From contig MU616751.1 of assembly GCA_025201705.1 (NCBI GenBank), positions 1 through 45,872 of the forward strand: a DNA stretch of 45,872 bases, written 5' to 3'. The number at the start of each line of letters is the position of its first letter. Position 1 is the first letter of the stretch. The notes below the pieces were generated by a model. It did no database searches and had not been told where the DNA came from. It saw nothing but the letters and a program-made list of their open reading frames with translations. Both the position numbers and the translations under genes were made by a program. Shown here one piece after another: positions 1 through 10,492 of this stretch. This DNA is from Dissophora ornata. Taxonomy: Eukaryota; Mortierellomycota; Mortierellomycetes; Mortierellales; Mortierellaceae.

Positions 1-1026
1 CGTACTATTCCCAGTCAAAGTCAAGCCCATCAAAATTGTGTGTGCGCACATAAGCAATGGCAGACTTGATGAATTTTTGACGGTTCGCTGGAGTGGAGAC
101 CATCTTTGAATAAAGCGCCATATCCATGTCCCATCCACCTACGAGACAAAAAAAAAAAAAAATCAAAATTCTTGTAAGTGCCCATAATCCTCTGGTCTGC
201 CATTTCTCCCCAGGGGGACAAAAAAAATAGAAAATCCGGGCTTGTTTCTTACCAACGGTTAAAACAGTTCGCAGGGTAGGTTTCTTGATTTTGAGTTCAT
301 TCAGCTCCTTGTAGAGCTGTATGTCCTCAGGATGCTGCATCTCAACTACACCATCATCATTGATCATCACGAACGCAAAGTTCAGGTGCGTGTATAACTC
401 ATAGGGTAACTGGGAGGGTGCGAAGGATGGGTAGTCCGGGCACTCCCCAGCCGTCTGTTTTAGAATAGAGAACAAAAAAGGGGGAGAGGGTGCATGTGTG
501 CACATTCGGTGAGCTGATAGACCATGATTCCACATTCCTCTCCAGTGCTTTTTCTTGGATGAAAGTAAAATATGCGGAAGGTCAATCTTCCATCCGTTCA
601 TCTGGAAGGATCGCCGGGGTCGTGCTCCATTTAATGGCTGAACACGACATTTACGACATGCAGGGTATTCAACCTGCTACCCTATATTTCTCTGCCACCG
701 GGTCATTAGCGATTTGCATCCATGCTCTGTAAAAACTTGTTCGTCCTTGCAAGATAACCAGGTGTGCCCATCACTCAAGCATTAACTGTGAGGGGGGTGG
801 GGGTGGAGATGCTCTGTCGGTAAAGTGCGCCCAAAGTATGTGCGGTAAAGTGCGCCCAAAGTATGTGTCGAAAATATGCTACGACGCGTGTAGGCGGTAG
901 TCTGCAGGTTTCAGAGGAAATACATGTGGCGGTTACCTTTCCATAGTATCCGACGACACGTTGGGCCTGAGCCGCTAAACAGGGGAGGGCGAGTGCGAGG
1001 CCCGCAAGCACAGCTGATAACCTCAT
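1..1026 (-). CDS. GH18 (class V) chitinase, N-terminal part, runs off window
   Basis: Secreted glycoside hydrolase family 18 enzyme, expected to cleave beta-1,4-GlcNAc polymers in the cell wall. Exons on the minus strand are 1026-937, 454-253 and 138-6, then a donor at 5-4 leads out of the window. Exon 1 encodes a signal peptide ([20 protein letters not shown]) followed by the first barrel strand RVVGYYGK. Exon 2 continues with ECPDYPSF and the LNFAF strand. Exon 3 has GGWDMD and the catalytic DxxDxDxE motif as FDGLDFDWE, with Glu as the acid/base. The TAG right after GAA is not a true stop: GAA-TA is followed by GTACG, so an intron splits the usual Tyr of DWEY. Intron 1 is 482 nt, long for this window, and contains a 25-bp tandem duplication. 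The C-terminal two thirds lie outside, so chitinase subclass and binding modules cannot be judged. Confidence 0.88.
818..867. repeat. 25-bp perfect tandem duplication in chitinase intron 1
   Basis: The unit beginning CGGTAAAGTGCGCCC occurs twice back to back (818-842 and 843-867). It lies inside the first intron of the chitinase gene. Nothing coding is suggested. Confidence 0.9.
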
Positions 1027-2383
1027 GGAGTATAATGATTCCTTTCGCTTTAGCGAGGTCGGAGTGTGGTATCGAAAGGATTTGGAGGATGTCTATGTGT
1101 GCTTGATCTGCCTGTTGTCAAGGATGGTTAACAAGTCAGCGAGCAGAGGGCGAGTAAGGAACAAGAACAGGAAGTAATGCTGTCGTAATAAGAGTGGGAT
1201 AGATGGCAAGGAAAAGTAGAAAACAACAAATAGCGATGCAGCACCAGAAACGATATATATATTTACATGTATCCTGCAGTTGTCTACCCTAAATGTGGTC
1301 AAGGTTAAGTGAAAGGGACCGGTCTCGTTGGTTCTGTGGCTCTGCTTCGTCTTCCCGAGATCGCATTCTTGTTTTCCTTATTATAATCGCAGCTAAGGAA
1401 TGTCAATCAGGCTGACGCTTCACAGTTCAAAGAGTCGAGGCCAATGTATTCCAGCTTGAACTTCCCCTCATAACTCACGTCTCAAATGTGGCTATGGTCA
1501 TGGGAATAGTCGAAAGCACTGCTCAAATAGTGGCTCTGACAGCAGAGCGCGCGTCGTTGAAATGCTGGCCGACCAAAGGATCTTGTCTCATCGGAACAAC
1601 GGACATGTTGCAACCGAAATCTAGACTGGCCGATGCAAACGACGCGTGGAGCAAATGATGAGGATAGGATCGACCACGTTTGATATGTGTATGGGGCCAG
1701 AGAGGAGAAGAGCCAGGAACTAGACCAATGAGCAGACCTACATGTGAAATCAGGCCCGTTCTAATGCATACCACTTCGTGAACATGGAGGTCTTTCATAA
1801 TCGCGGGAAGAGTAGCGGTCGAATAGCTGGCTCCTGGCGGGTTGGACACAACCGCGATTCCACCAGGCGCTGATGATTCTAGATGGTGGAACAAGAATCG
1901 TCGCAACAGCGTTTACGTTAGCCTCGTTCCTGCGGAAGTCAGTTGCGATCTCTGTAACCGAACGCAATGTTCACCTCCCTGTATTTTTATTTTATTTGCC
2001 ATTAGCTGACAGTGGTGCATTTCGCTCCACAGCGTTTGTTGCTTCTTTTTTTCTTGTTGGTCCTCCCCCCCCCTGCAGGAGCCCTGCCCGCCCTGTCACA
2101 AGAGGAAGACCGCATTTTATTATTCTCCATCGACTCTTCTCCATCAGCTCGAAGTCCATCCTTTTCCCCATTCACCTTTCTTTCTTTCTCTTCTTCCCTC
2201 CTCTCCCTCGTCTCTCCACCCTCCTTTCTCTGACCATTGACCTGCCTTAACTATCCTTCTTTCCTCTGTTCTTTAAGGACCGTGTCCTTTGTATCTCTTT
2301 AAATCTATATTTTTTTTCACACTCTCTCTGTCCCTGAACTGATCAGCTTCCTTCATTCCACCCCTCCGTTCTTCCCATTCTCA
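1027..2383. other. Intergenic region between divergent chitinase and phosphorylase kinase subunit genes
   Basis: 1.36 kb with no convincing gene. A 127-codon minus-strand open frame at 1523-1906 lacks an ATG at its first codon and shows no recognisable motif. The right end (about 2030-2383) is strongly pyrimidine-rich and probably contains the promoter and 5' leader of the plus-strand gene. Confidence 0.6.
2155..2235 (+). promoter_or_regulatory. CT-rich tract before phosphorylase kinase subunit start
   Basis: A stretch made almost only of C and T lies 150-230 bp before the ATG at 2384. Pyrimidine tracts near the transcription start are common in highly used fungal promoters. A similar tract precedes the K+ channel gene at 29,551-29,650. 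A promoter role is inferred from position and composition only. Confidence 0.4.
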
Positions 2384-5300
2384 ATGTACCACTCCCAGGC
2401 CAACGTCAGGAAGAGGCTTGACCACTACTACCGCTGTGTTAACACAGTTATCCTCAACCGACAGAACCCTACGACGGGTCTGATCCCAGCCTCGGTCGCT
2501 GTTACCACGCACGGCGACTATCGCGATGCCTGGGTTCGGTATGGTGCATCTCACGGACTTATGGGGTTTTTTTTGTATGATCATGATGTCCGAGAGAGAG
2601 CAATAGGACTGATCGACTGGATTGTTTATTGTGCTTCAATTGCTCCTGGCAATTCTCTTCCCACAGTGATAATGTATACTCGATCATGGCAGTCTTTGGT
2701 CTTGCCCTTGCCTACCGACGAATCGATGACGATGAGGGGCGAGCATGTAAGTTTCTGTTTAAAGCAAGCACTGTTTAATCCGCAATTGCACTCGGGATCT
2801 GCAAGGAGGGGCGCGAAAGAGGGAGCGATGGCTATACCCGTGGGGTAAAGTCTGGTGTGCCTGCCTGTCTGCATTTGCCCTGTCTGATTTGACCTGTCTG
2901 ATTTGACCTTTGGGGGAAGGGAGTTCAAACCTTGCAAACCAAACCAAACGACTCGGCCTTTTTGCAGATAAGGTAACACACCAGAACACACAACAGCAAC
3001 AACCAAGATACGGTTGGCCGTTATCGCTTTCTGGAAATCAAAGAGACACGCCGGGAAGTTTCGTGTCTATGATCCATGCATACAACAACATATCATCACT
3101 ATCATCACTATCCCCAGCGCTTTGGTAGAGAGGGATGGGGCTACCAGGTGTCTCTATCCAAGTTATACTCTGCCAGCTTTGTTATCTTGATGTGTACTCT
3201 TGTTAACAAAGACCCACGATCTGCATGGCACATTCCAGATGCACCTGTGTGCGATATATTTGCGATCACTTGCACAATACACAAAAGCATTACTCCGTGT
3301 CGTCATTGGTGTCGCCATTTCACTCTGTCCCTCCTGAACAACTACTCTCCTTGTTAGCCCGCATGCATGGTGTAGGACATGCGCTAACTAGCTATACATC
3401 ATGTTCCCCTTACTATTTCAACAGATGAATTGGAGCATGCGGTCATCAAGCTGATGCGCGGCCTCCTGTTCAGCATGATGCGACAGGTACACAAGGTCGA
3501 GCAGTTTAAAAAGACCCAGGCCTTGAATGACTGTCTCCACGCAAAGTACAACACCGCCACTGGAGATACCGTCGTCGGCGACTCTGAGTGGGGTCACTTG
3601 CAGATCGATGCCACCTCGATCTTCCTTTTGGCATTGGCGCAGATGACTGCCTCGGGAATGCTGATCGTCTATACTGCTGACGAGGTTGATTTCATCCAGA
3701 ACTTGGTCTTTTACATCGAGCGCGCCTATCGCACTCCCGACTATGGCATCTGGGAGCGAGGTAACAAGATCAACCACGGAGAGCCCGAGTTGAACTCGTC
3801 CTCAATTGGTATGGCTGTCGCTGCCCTGCAGGCAATCAACGGCATCAATCTCTTTGGATCGCGTGGAGGACCCAGCTCTGTAAGTCGGCCTTCTTGTCGA
3901 AAATCAGCAGCTATGAAAATTTATGTAGAGCAAACCATCGCTCACACACTCAAATGCTCCGATCTACGCTGTCGCCTACATGAATAGGTCATCCACGTCT
4001 TACCTGATGAGATCACTCGCAATTATACCACTCTGCACTCTGCTCTACCAAGAGAGTCCAACTCAAAGGAAATCGACGCCGCCCTGCTCTCTGTCATCGG
4101 TTTCCCTGCTTTCGCTGTCGGTGATGCCAAACTGGTCGAGCGCACCAGGAACGAGATTATCGAGAAGCTCGGTGGCAAATACGGGTGCAAGCGCTTCCTG
4201 CGCGATGGTCATCAGACTGTCCTTGAGAGTAAGTCCAGCGCACAGCCACATCTTGCACTACACATTACGAGCCTTACTGAGTCTAACAATCGTCCTCCAT
4301 TGATTTGCTCCTCCAGATACGAGTCGCTTGCACTATGATGCCCATGAGCTCCAGATTTTCGAGGGAATTGAGTGTGAATGGCCTCTGTTCTACACCTACT
4401 TTATTCTGGACGGGCTTTTCAGCGATAATGAAGAGCAGGTCGAGGAATACCGAGCAAAGCTCGAGCCCCTTATCATCGACTCGGCAACCTTGGTCGATTT
4501 TGGTCAGTTCCTCTCAGACTCCATGTCCGACAGCGAGGATAGCAGAGGATTGAAGACACCCACCTCACCTGGGTTTGCCAGCCCCGGGAGCGACGGCAAG
4601 CTCCCAGAACATATCCCTCTCATTCCCGAATTGTACTTCGTCCCCAATCACTTGGTCGACGCCGAGAAAAAGAACAAGCACTCACAGGCACGCATTGCCA
4701 ACGATAACCTTCCTCTGGTTTGGGCAAACTCTCTTCATACACTCGGAAACCTTATCTATGAGAACCTACTCAGTGTTGCGGAGATTGATCCTCTTGGAAG
4801 GCGCTTCAATGCTCGCAAGACCCAGCCCAACGACACCGTGGTGCAGATCGTCCTGCTGGCCGAGGACGCCAACTTGCAGAGCATGCTGAACATGTATGGA
4901 CTCGAGACCCAGACAATGGATCAAGTTCACCCGATCACTGTCAGCCATCCTCAGGGACTTAAGGAAGTCTATGGTGCTCTTGGAAGGAACGCCAAGCTTG
5001 GGTTGTCTGGAAGACCTAAGCGTCCCATTGGATCGCTCGGAACCTCTCGTCTGTACCGAGTCCAGGGTCATCTTTATGCATTCACTCCTCACTTCATGGA
5101 TAATGAAGAGTTCTACCTTACGAGCGACAACGACTACCTCATCTCGATCTTTGAGCAGGAGCTGGCTTTTGTTCGCCAATACTGGGTTCCTCCAGGTCGC
5201 CCCACCATGACAATTCTTTTGACCCACGCCATGTTGGGCGGTCTGTCAAAATCACGCAGCTTTGCCTCTCAAATGGACGCTGATGGTCGCCAACTCACAA

Positions 5301-8167
5301 CCTGGAGAAAAGCGTCTCTCGGCTCTGGACCCCAGAAGGACAACAAGCGTAACCTGCTCAACTTCTTCATGACTCTCCGCAGTGGCATTTGCAACGGTGT
5401 CCGCGTTCGTTTGGGACGCCTGAGTGAGATGGTCAACACATCCTGCATTGAATCTTTAGACTTTTTGGTCGCAAAGAAGGACATTGACTGGCTCGGTATC
5501 CTTCGTGGTGCTGCTGACCGCCGCAAGGGTCGCAATGCCAGAAAGTTGGGATTGAATGAGAAACAGACACAGGCAGCCACCCCAGGCACCAGAACCCCCA
5601 GCCATCGCTGGTCAATGCGCCGCCGGTCATCCTCGTTTGCAATTGGACTCACCCTCGCCTCACTGACAACGCCCTCGGGGAACTCTGATCACGACGGGGA
5701 TAGCTACTTTGGGTCGCAGTCACAGACTCCTTTGGAGCCCAGCTTCCCAGCTTCACCTCTTTTTATGACGCCTTCGCGTCCTGATACACAAGATCCGTAT
5801 GCCACAAAGAGGAGCAAGAAGGATCAAGCCAAGGCATTCAAGCTGAAGGACCATGAAGAGCCTCGTCCAAAAGGAAAGAACCCCGGCTCAGGATCAGGAT
5901 CAGGTGCCCTGACTCCCGACTTGGCCAACCTTCAGATCTCGGAGGCGCCCTCAAGTGACGCCACTCAGGACGAGGACGAGGACTCGGATGAGTCTGCTGA
6001 TGGCATGGATAGTTTGGGTCTGACTCTAGGAGACCCATCCCAAATGGAGGCGGCTATGAGCATGCTCTCCCTCTCTGTCAACCTCTATGACCAAATTGGT
6101 GAGTATACATACGCCGGCTTGTGATGGTCGTCGTCAGACACACGCACATATCAAGATACTAATGGTATTTATTGACTTTTTTTTCACCCCGTGCCACAGA
6201 CTTGCTGCAGTACCTGTTGTCATGCCAGGACATGGATTTCTATGTCAGCAACTTGGATGCCACAGTTCAGACGCTGCTGGAGGAAGTTTACTTCAAGTCC
6301 CTTCAGCTGAAGCTTTGGTCGATTGTCCGCCAAGCCGCTGGGCTGCTTCACAAGGTCGTCAATTCTCTTACCATCAACATCACAGATCTAGTTATTCGTC
6401 AGAAGCAAATCACTATCGGATCAGGGCCCACTGAGCACTTCATCACTACCCCCTTGGGACCTGATGTGCTAAGTGGCATGATCTATGACGGCAACTTTGA
6501 CGACGTCCGCGAGGGCCCCGTCGTCCAAGAGGTTCTGATTTACTTGGGCTCGTTCGTCAGAGCTGACCCTGCAATGTTTGAGGGTATTATGCGACTTCGC
6601 ACACATTTCTTGATCATTGCTCTGCGTGAGGAGATCTCGCGTCTTAACAGCTGTGATGAGACAGACGCTGTCGAGCATTTGATGCAGCTCTCGCCTTTTG
6701 AGCTCAAATCGTTGCTGGGGACCGTGCTGTCTGGCCCAACCCTGAGTGCCAACGCTACCAATATGCTCCTTCGCAACCAGTCCTCGAGTCGTCTGAGCCC
6801 CATCTCTGGCCGCCGTCATGCCGGCAATATTTCGTTGACAGATGCTACAGATTGCAATGTTACGCCAAACATTGCTTCTTCTGGCCCGTCCATGTCACTG
6901 GGTGCGGTCCCTATCCCGAACATGAGCGCGGGTTCGACAACTTTAACAATCAAGGTCCAGTCTGGAGGATACCACTCTGGTAACTTTTCAAAGATTCTGA
7001 TCAATGAGAGCACAATGTCGGTATCTTCCCGCGGTATCAACGTGGTTGCAATCGATCCCGTGCAAGGGGTCCTCATTGAGTCTGTGTCGTTTGACACGCA
7101 TATCTCAGAGGACGAGAGCGATGATCTGGCGCGTTTGGTAGATTGGCTGCACCCGGGCATGATTGTTATCTGCTCCGGCAAAGACGACAGCTTTGAACAC
7201 TTGACGACTGCGGCTCGCCTTGCACTCAAGCAGTTGGGAAGTGGGAAGATAAACGACATCAAGTACCGCGACTCTTGGTGCATGATTGGCGAAAAGGGTA
7301 AGCTAGAAAGCGAAGAGTCGATGTTGTTCCTCGGAGGCACAGTAAAAAAAAAAAAATTAACGAGACGGCTGACCGGACTTTCAAATCCATTCCTCCCATT
7401 TCCACTCAATAGGAATCGAAGCTGGAAAGGCCGTGGAGGCACACAAGTCATTCATGGACGGACCCACCGATGTTATTGAGAAGACCTTTGACTTGGACCT
7501 GTACAAGGCCAAGGCCGACAGCCTTGACCCCTTCCCCTCGCCCTCGGCCATCGCAGCCTTTGTACCCAACTCCTCTGGCCGCTGGCTGCGTCGCCGCAAG
7601 AACGATGGCTCCCTGAACCGTGTCCCGACCAAGTTCTATCCTCGTGTCTGGAGGATCCTCTCTCGTGCTGCCGGTATCCGAATCGGTTCCCACCTCTTGC
7701 CCCGCGACCCCATCGTCTCCGAGAAGACTGCTGAAGAGTTCAATTTCGCCTTGGCGGTCGAGAACTTTTTGGATGTGATCATCGACCCTGCCGAACGCCA
7801 GATCGCTGTCGAGACTCTGATGGTGATCGCCAAGATCGAGGACCGAAGCCCAGGCATGGAGGTGCAGCCTGAAGTGATTGATTTGCCCTTGATCATGAGA
7901 GAGGCAATGAACACGTTCTGGACCAAGTGGGTTGTGAATGGGCCAGGCGGACAGGGTCAGGCTGGTGTAGGAGGAGCTCCTGTTGTAGTCGCGACTGACG
8001 CGACAGCTGCAGGCGGCATCGAGAAGGGAGATGTGAGCTTTGAACATCATGAGCAACTGGCTCGGAGGATGTTCTATGACTTGCCTCCGGAGGGTAAGGA
8101 GGGTACGTTCGCGTACTTGGCACGTGCGGTATTTAAACTACTCCCGTACTCAATTGACCTCGAGTGA
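2384..8167 (+). CDS. Phosphorylase b kinase alpha/beta-like regulatory subunit with embedded ILEI/FAM3 domain
   Basis: Regulatory subunit of phosphorylase kinase, which activates glycogen phosphorylase. Seven exons: 2384-2538, 2667-2746, 3425-3879, 3988-4228, 4317-6098, 6200-7297, 7413-8167; all phases close, giving 1,521 aa (animal alpha subunits are about 1,230). The N-terminal GH15-like domain is highly recognisable: [83 protein letters not shown]. Low-complexity insertions lie at about residues 378-410 and 735-885; the second starts near MRRRSSSF (about 745-750), a basophilic-kinase-like site. The C-terminal domain has [20 protein letters not shown], then the ILEI-like insertion (about 1150-1280), then [16 protein letters not shown] and a [10 protein letters not shown] ending. 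No C-terminal CaaX box is seen. Animal alpha and beta are both farnesylated, so membrane anchoring by that route is unlikely. Alpha versus beta assignment is uncertain, though the C-terminus looks alpha-like. Confidence 0.93.
6940..7470 (+). other. ILEI/FAM3 (PANDER-like) domain inside the phosphorylase kinase subunit
   Basis: Residues about 1150-1280, spanning the exon 6/7 junction (intron 7298-7412). Signature elements in order: [91 protein letters not shown] and [10 protein letters not shown]. The order RGxN, FDT, hydrophobic-G-hydrophobic-V, DD, LGS, RDSW, G-x-KG is that of ILEI/FAM3 domains, which also occur in POMGNT1 (where the domain is lectin-like) and in CEMIP/TMEM2. It sits exactly where animal alpha subunits have a disordered, multiply phosphorylated linker. 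Sequence similarity is read by eye; ligand binding is inference. Confidence 0.82.
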
Positions 8168-8243
8168 GCAAAGTGAGAACAAAGAGCAAGACAGATGGAT
8201 AGATGGAAGGAGGGGGCGTGGGAGGGAAAGAACACATTTGATA

Positions 8244-8249
8244 AATAAA
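8244..8249 (+). terminator. Poly(A) signal of phosphorylase kinase subunit gene
   Basis: AATAAA 77 nt after the TGA stop, in an A-rich stretch. Confidence 0.6.
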
Positions 8250-8603
8250 AAAATGGTATGCTTCGATATCTTGTGCTTCGCCCGGCCGAAGATCGGCTGA
8301 GAATGGTCGCACATTTGCCACCGAAAGAGAAATTTTTGACACTGGGTCATTGCATGATTGGTCTAATCCGACACAGCAGCAAAAGCTCTTTTATTGTACA
8401 ACAACGAATAAGGAATATAGCTAGTGACTATTCATCACCTATACCCGCCATAATGCCGTCCCTCGTCTCTAATCTCCCAAGCAAAGAACTGCGAGGACCG
8501 TCTCACCATTCGGCAATTTTATTTGACGCTCTTCCCTTCGAAATGGGGGACACAGGCGTCCGTCAGTCGTGGTTGACATTTTTAAAGCATTGTGACGTGT
8601 GAT

Positions 8604-8709
8604 TTCGATTCTTGAAAGCGATTCTTGTCACCCAAGAATCAAGTCACACAAGAGAAGTGGAGGGTCAATCAACTACGAGAATCGCTTCCAGGAATCGAAG
8701 CCGATTCTC
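8604..8709. promoter_or_regulatory. Cluster of GATTCTTG/GAATC inverted repeats, heat-shock-element-like
   Basis: GATTCTTG occurs at 8607-8614 and 8620-8627. The second copy forms a perfect 8-bp inverted repeat with CAAGAATC (8633-8640) around a 5-nt loop. TTC-TT-GAA at 8609-8616 matches the core of a heat-shock element. A second hairpin, 8677-8709, has stem GAGAATCGCTTC / GAAGCCGATTCTC with one bulged C. It lies about 370-470 bp before the TATA box of the zinc-finger gene. A role as operator for that gene is inferred. Confidence 0.45.
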
Positions 8710-9074
8710 ACTACTTTTAGCGATTATAATAATAATAATGCTCTGCTCAAGCGACACGGTAAACTTACCCCCAAGAGGCTGAAGTTGTGGCTGGAAACTG
8801 TGACTGGAGTCGCCCACCATGTGGGGAGGTGTGTATGCATCAGCCCCAGGTGTGACATGTGCATATTAGTCTATGTGAGAGCAATTGTCAAGAGCGTCTA
8901 AGCGATGTCGGTTCAAACATGGTTTGAGTGAGCCGGAGCCCAGTCAGAGATTACCATAAAAGGTAACTCTCTGCGTCAAATGAGAGCTGGTCGAGTGTCG
9001 GGATGTTCAATTGACTCTGACTCTGTGCGTCGCTTTTGCTCCAAAAATTCAATTTACGGCGACGGTCTGTCGAC

Positions 9075-9082
9075 TATAAAAA
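9075..9082 (+). promoter_or_regulatory. TATA box of zinc-finger gene
   Basis: TATAAAAA, 184 bp before the chosen ATG at 9266. The leader from about 9105 is A/C-rich with CACA repeats and has no ATG before 9266. A canonical TATA box suggests an inducible promoter. Confidence 0.6.
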
Positions 9083-9265
9083 GGACGCGCCCCCGCGAAT
9101 AAAATTTTAGGAACACACAGCAAACACAATTGCAAAGCACAAAAATCAAAGCGCGTTTCTCCTCTCTCCACAGAAAAAGAATAAAATCCCACCTTGCCTC
9201 CTCACTCGCACACTCACACACTCTCTCCCTCTCACATACATACACACACAAGAAACATCATAACC

Positions 9266-10492
9266 ATGCAGAGTTCAAACATCTTTGGCGCAAGACAAAA
9301 CGGCGCCTCACTCAGACGCGAGACCACCGAGGAAATGTCCAAAATGTACACGACCCTCTATGACAACGAGGACCCGCAGCAGCTGCAAGAATACTTTCAG
9401 CAGCAGCAACACCGTCAAGAAACCCAAGCCCTGGTCGACGCTCTATACCTCTCTCAGCAACAACAACCACACACTCCAGCCTCGCCCACATCTCCGTGTT
9501 ACTCTAGCGCTTCTTCATCCTCGGGCTCTCCTGAATCAAGCCCTGCCACTGGTCTGATCAAGATGATGGACGCAGACGAGGCCAATGAATTGGTCGACCT
9601 CTTTAATATCACAATCGACGATCTGCTCTCTGGAAATCCGCTCACATTCATGTCGGACTCAGCCACGTCGGAAATGGCGCTTTTCGGGCCTCAGGCCCAG
9701 CAAGCGGCGCTGCACTTTGAGAGCCGCAACAACAGTCAAGCAATGGTGGCCTCGTCGATCGACCAAGAGCTCTTGCATTACCAACAGCAGCTTCAACAGC
9801 AACAGTACTTTAACCTGCACAGCCAAAGCTCATCCGCTGGCGGTCCTCATCGGTCGAACTCGCTCTCGCCCGTTATGTCCTGCGCACCTTACCCTGCGAC
9901 GCAGCACCACCACCATCAACATAACTACAACCGCCATCATCATTGCAGCTCTCCTTCTTCTTCTTCTTGCAGTTCTCCAACTTCTCCCGCTTTCCAAACA
10001 TTCCCAACCCGCAGCTTCCGCTCCATCGCTCAATCACCTAAACAGTCCTACATTGACTCCATGATGGCTCAGTCTCCTGCGACCACGTATACCAGCTCAC
10101 CGTCGTCATGTCCCTCACCTACCATGTCGACCGCCGCAGCATCAACAATGACAACAACAACAACGGTCCCGAACGCCGATGGTCTGACGATGATCAAGAA
10201 CGAAGATGGCTCCATCATGGTCTACAACCCTGTTACAGAATCGATGACCTTCCGCTGCGAGCTCTGCCCTGGCGAATCCTTTGGCCGGATCCACGATTTG
10301 AAACGACACCAAGCCTCGAAGCATCGAGATATAACCTGGCCCTGCGAATTCTGCAGTCGACCCTTTGTGCGACGAGACGCACTGTTGAGACATTATACCG
10401 TCAAGTCTGCAAGAGAGGACGGTGTCCATCCCGCAAAACATGAGACTGAGAAGTTACAGGCTGCCCGTGCTAGAGCCAAGTTGGTCTGCTAA
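9266..10492 (+). CDS. C2H2 zinc-finger transcription factor, Gln/Ser/His-rich
   Basis: Single-exon gene, 408 aa, probably a nuclear DNA-binding regulator. The start MQSSNIFGARQ (context ACCATGC) is preferred over the upstream non-ATG extension, which only encodes HTHT repeats from the leader. Order of elements: Gln-rich segments (about 30-75), an acidic-hydrophobic activation-type patch NELVDLFNITIDDLL (about 105-119), Gln/Ser/His/Thr-rich low complexity, then two C-terminal fingers. Finger 1 (about 331-353) is CELCPGESFGRIHDLKRHQASKH. Finger 2 (about 360-392) is CEFCSRPFVRRDALLRH with a late His in EDGVHP, an arrangement seen in fungal regulators. Targets are unknown. The upstream TTC/GAA repeats and TATA box suggest stress-type induction, which is inference. 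Confidence 0.85.
   Translation: MQSSNIFGARQNGASLRRETTEEMSKMYTTLYDNEDPQQLQEYFQQQQHRQETQALVDALYLSQQQQPHTPASPTSPCYSSASSSSGSPESSPATGLIKMMDADEANELVDLFNITIDDLLSGNPLTFMSDSATSEMALFGPQAQQAALHFESRNNSQAMVASSIDQELLHYQQQLQQQQYFNLHSQSSSAGGPHRSNSLSPVMSCAPYPATQHHHHQHNYNRHHHCSSPSSSSCSSPTSPAFQTFPTRSFRSIAQSPKQSYIDSMMAQSPATTYTSSPSSCPSPTMSTAAASTMTTTTTVPNADGLTMIKNEDGSIMVYNPVTESMTFRCELCPGESFGRIHDLKRHQASKHRDITWPCEFCSRPFVRRDALLRHYTVKSAREDGVHPAKHETEKLQAARARAKLVC

Larger units (their letters stand above)
8168..9265. other. Intergenic region and promoter of zinc-finger gene
   Basis: 1.1 kb without a supported gene. It holds the 3' end of the phosphorylase kinase gene, a cluster of TTC/GAA-containing inverted repeats (8604-8709), a TATA box (9075-9082) and a purine/CA-rich leader before the next ATG. 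Open frames at 8258-8602 and 8599-8901 show no motifs. Confidence 0.6.

Noticed and set aside
1523..1906. 127-codon minus-strand open frame upstream of the chitinase
   Set aside because: No ATG at its start, no motif, no supporting splice context; most likely chance.
2600..3424. Long open frames inside phosphorylase kinase introns 1 and 2
   Set aside because: They overlap introns required by the conserved [10 protein letters not shown] and RDNVYSI joins; intron 2 is long (678 nt) but has consensus ends.
6816..7451. 211-codon antisense frame across phosphorylase kinase exon 6
   Set aside because: Mirror of a well-supported coding exon; no motifs.
7448..8056. 202-codon antisense frame across phosphorylase kinase exon 7
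   Set aside because: Same reason; codon content follows from the real gene on the plus strand.
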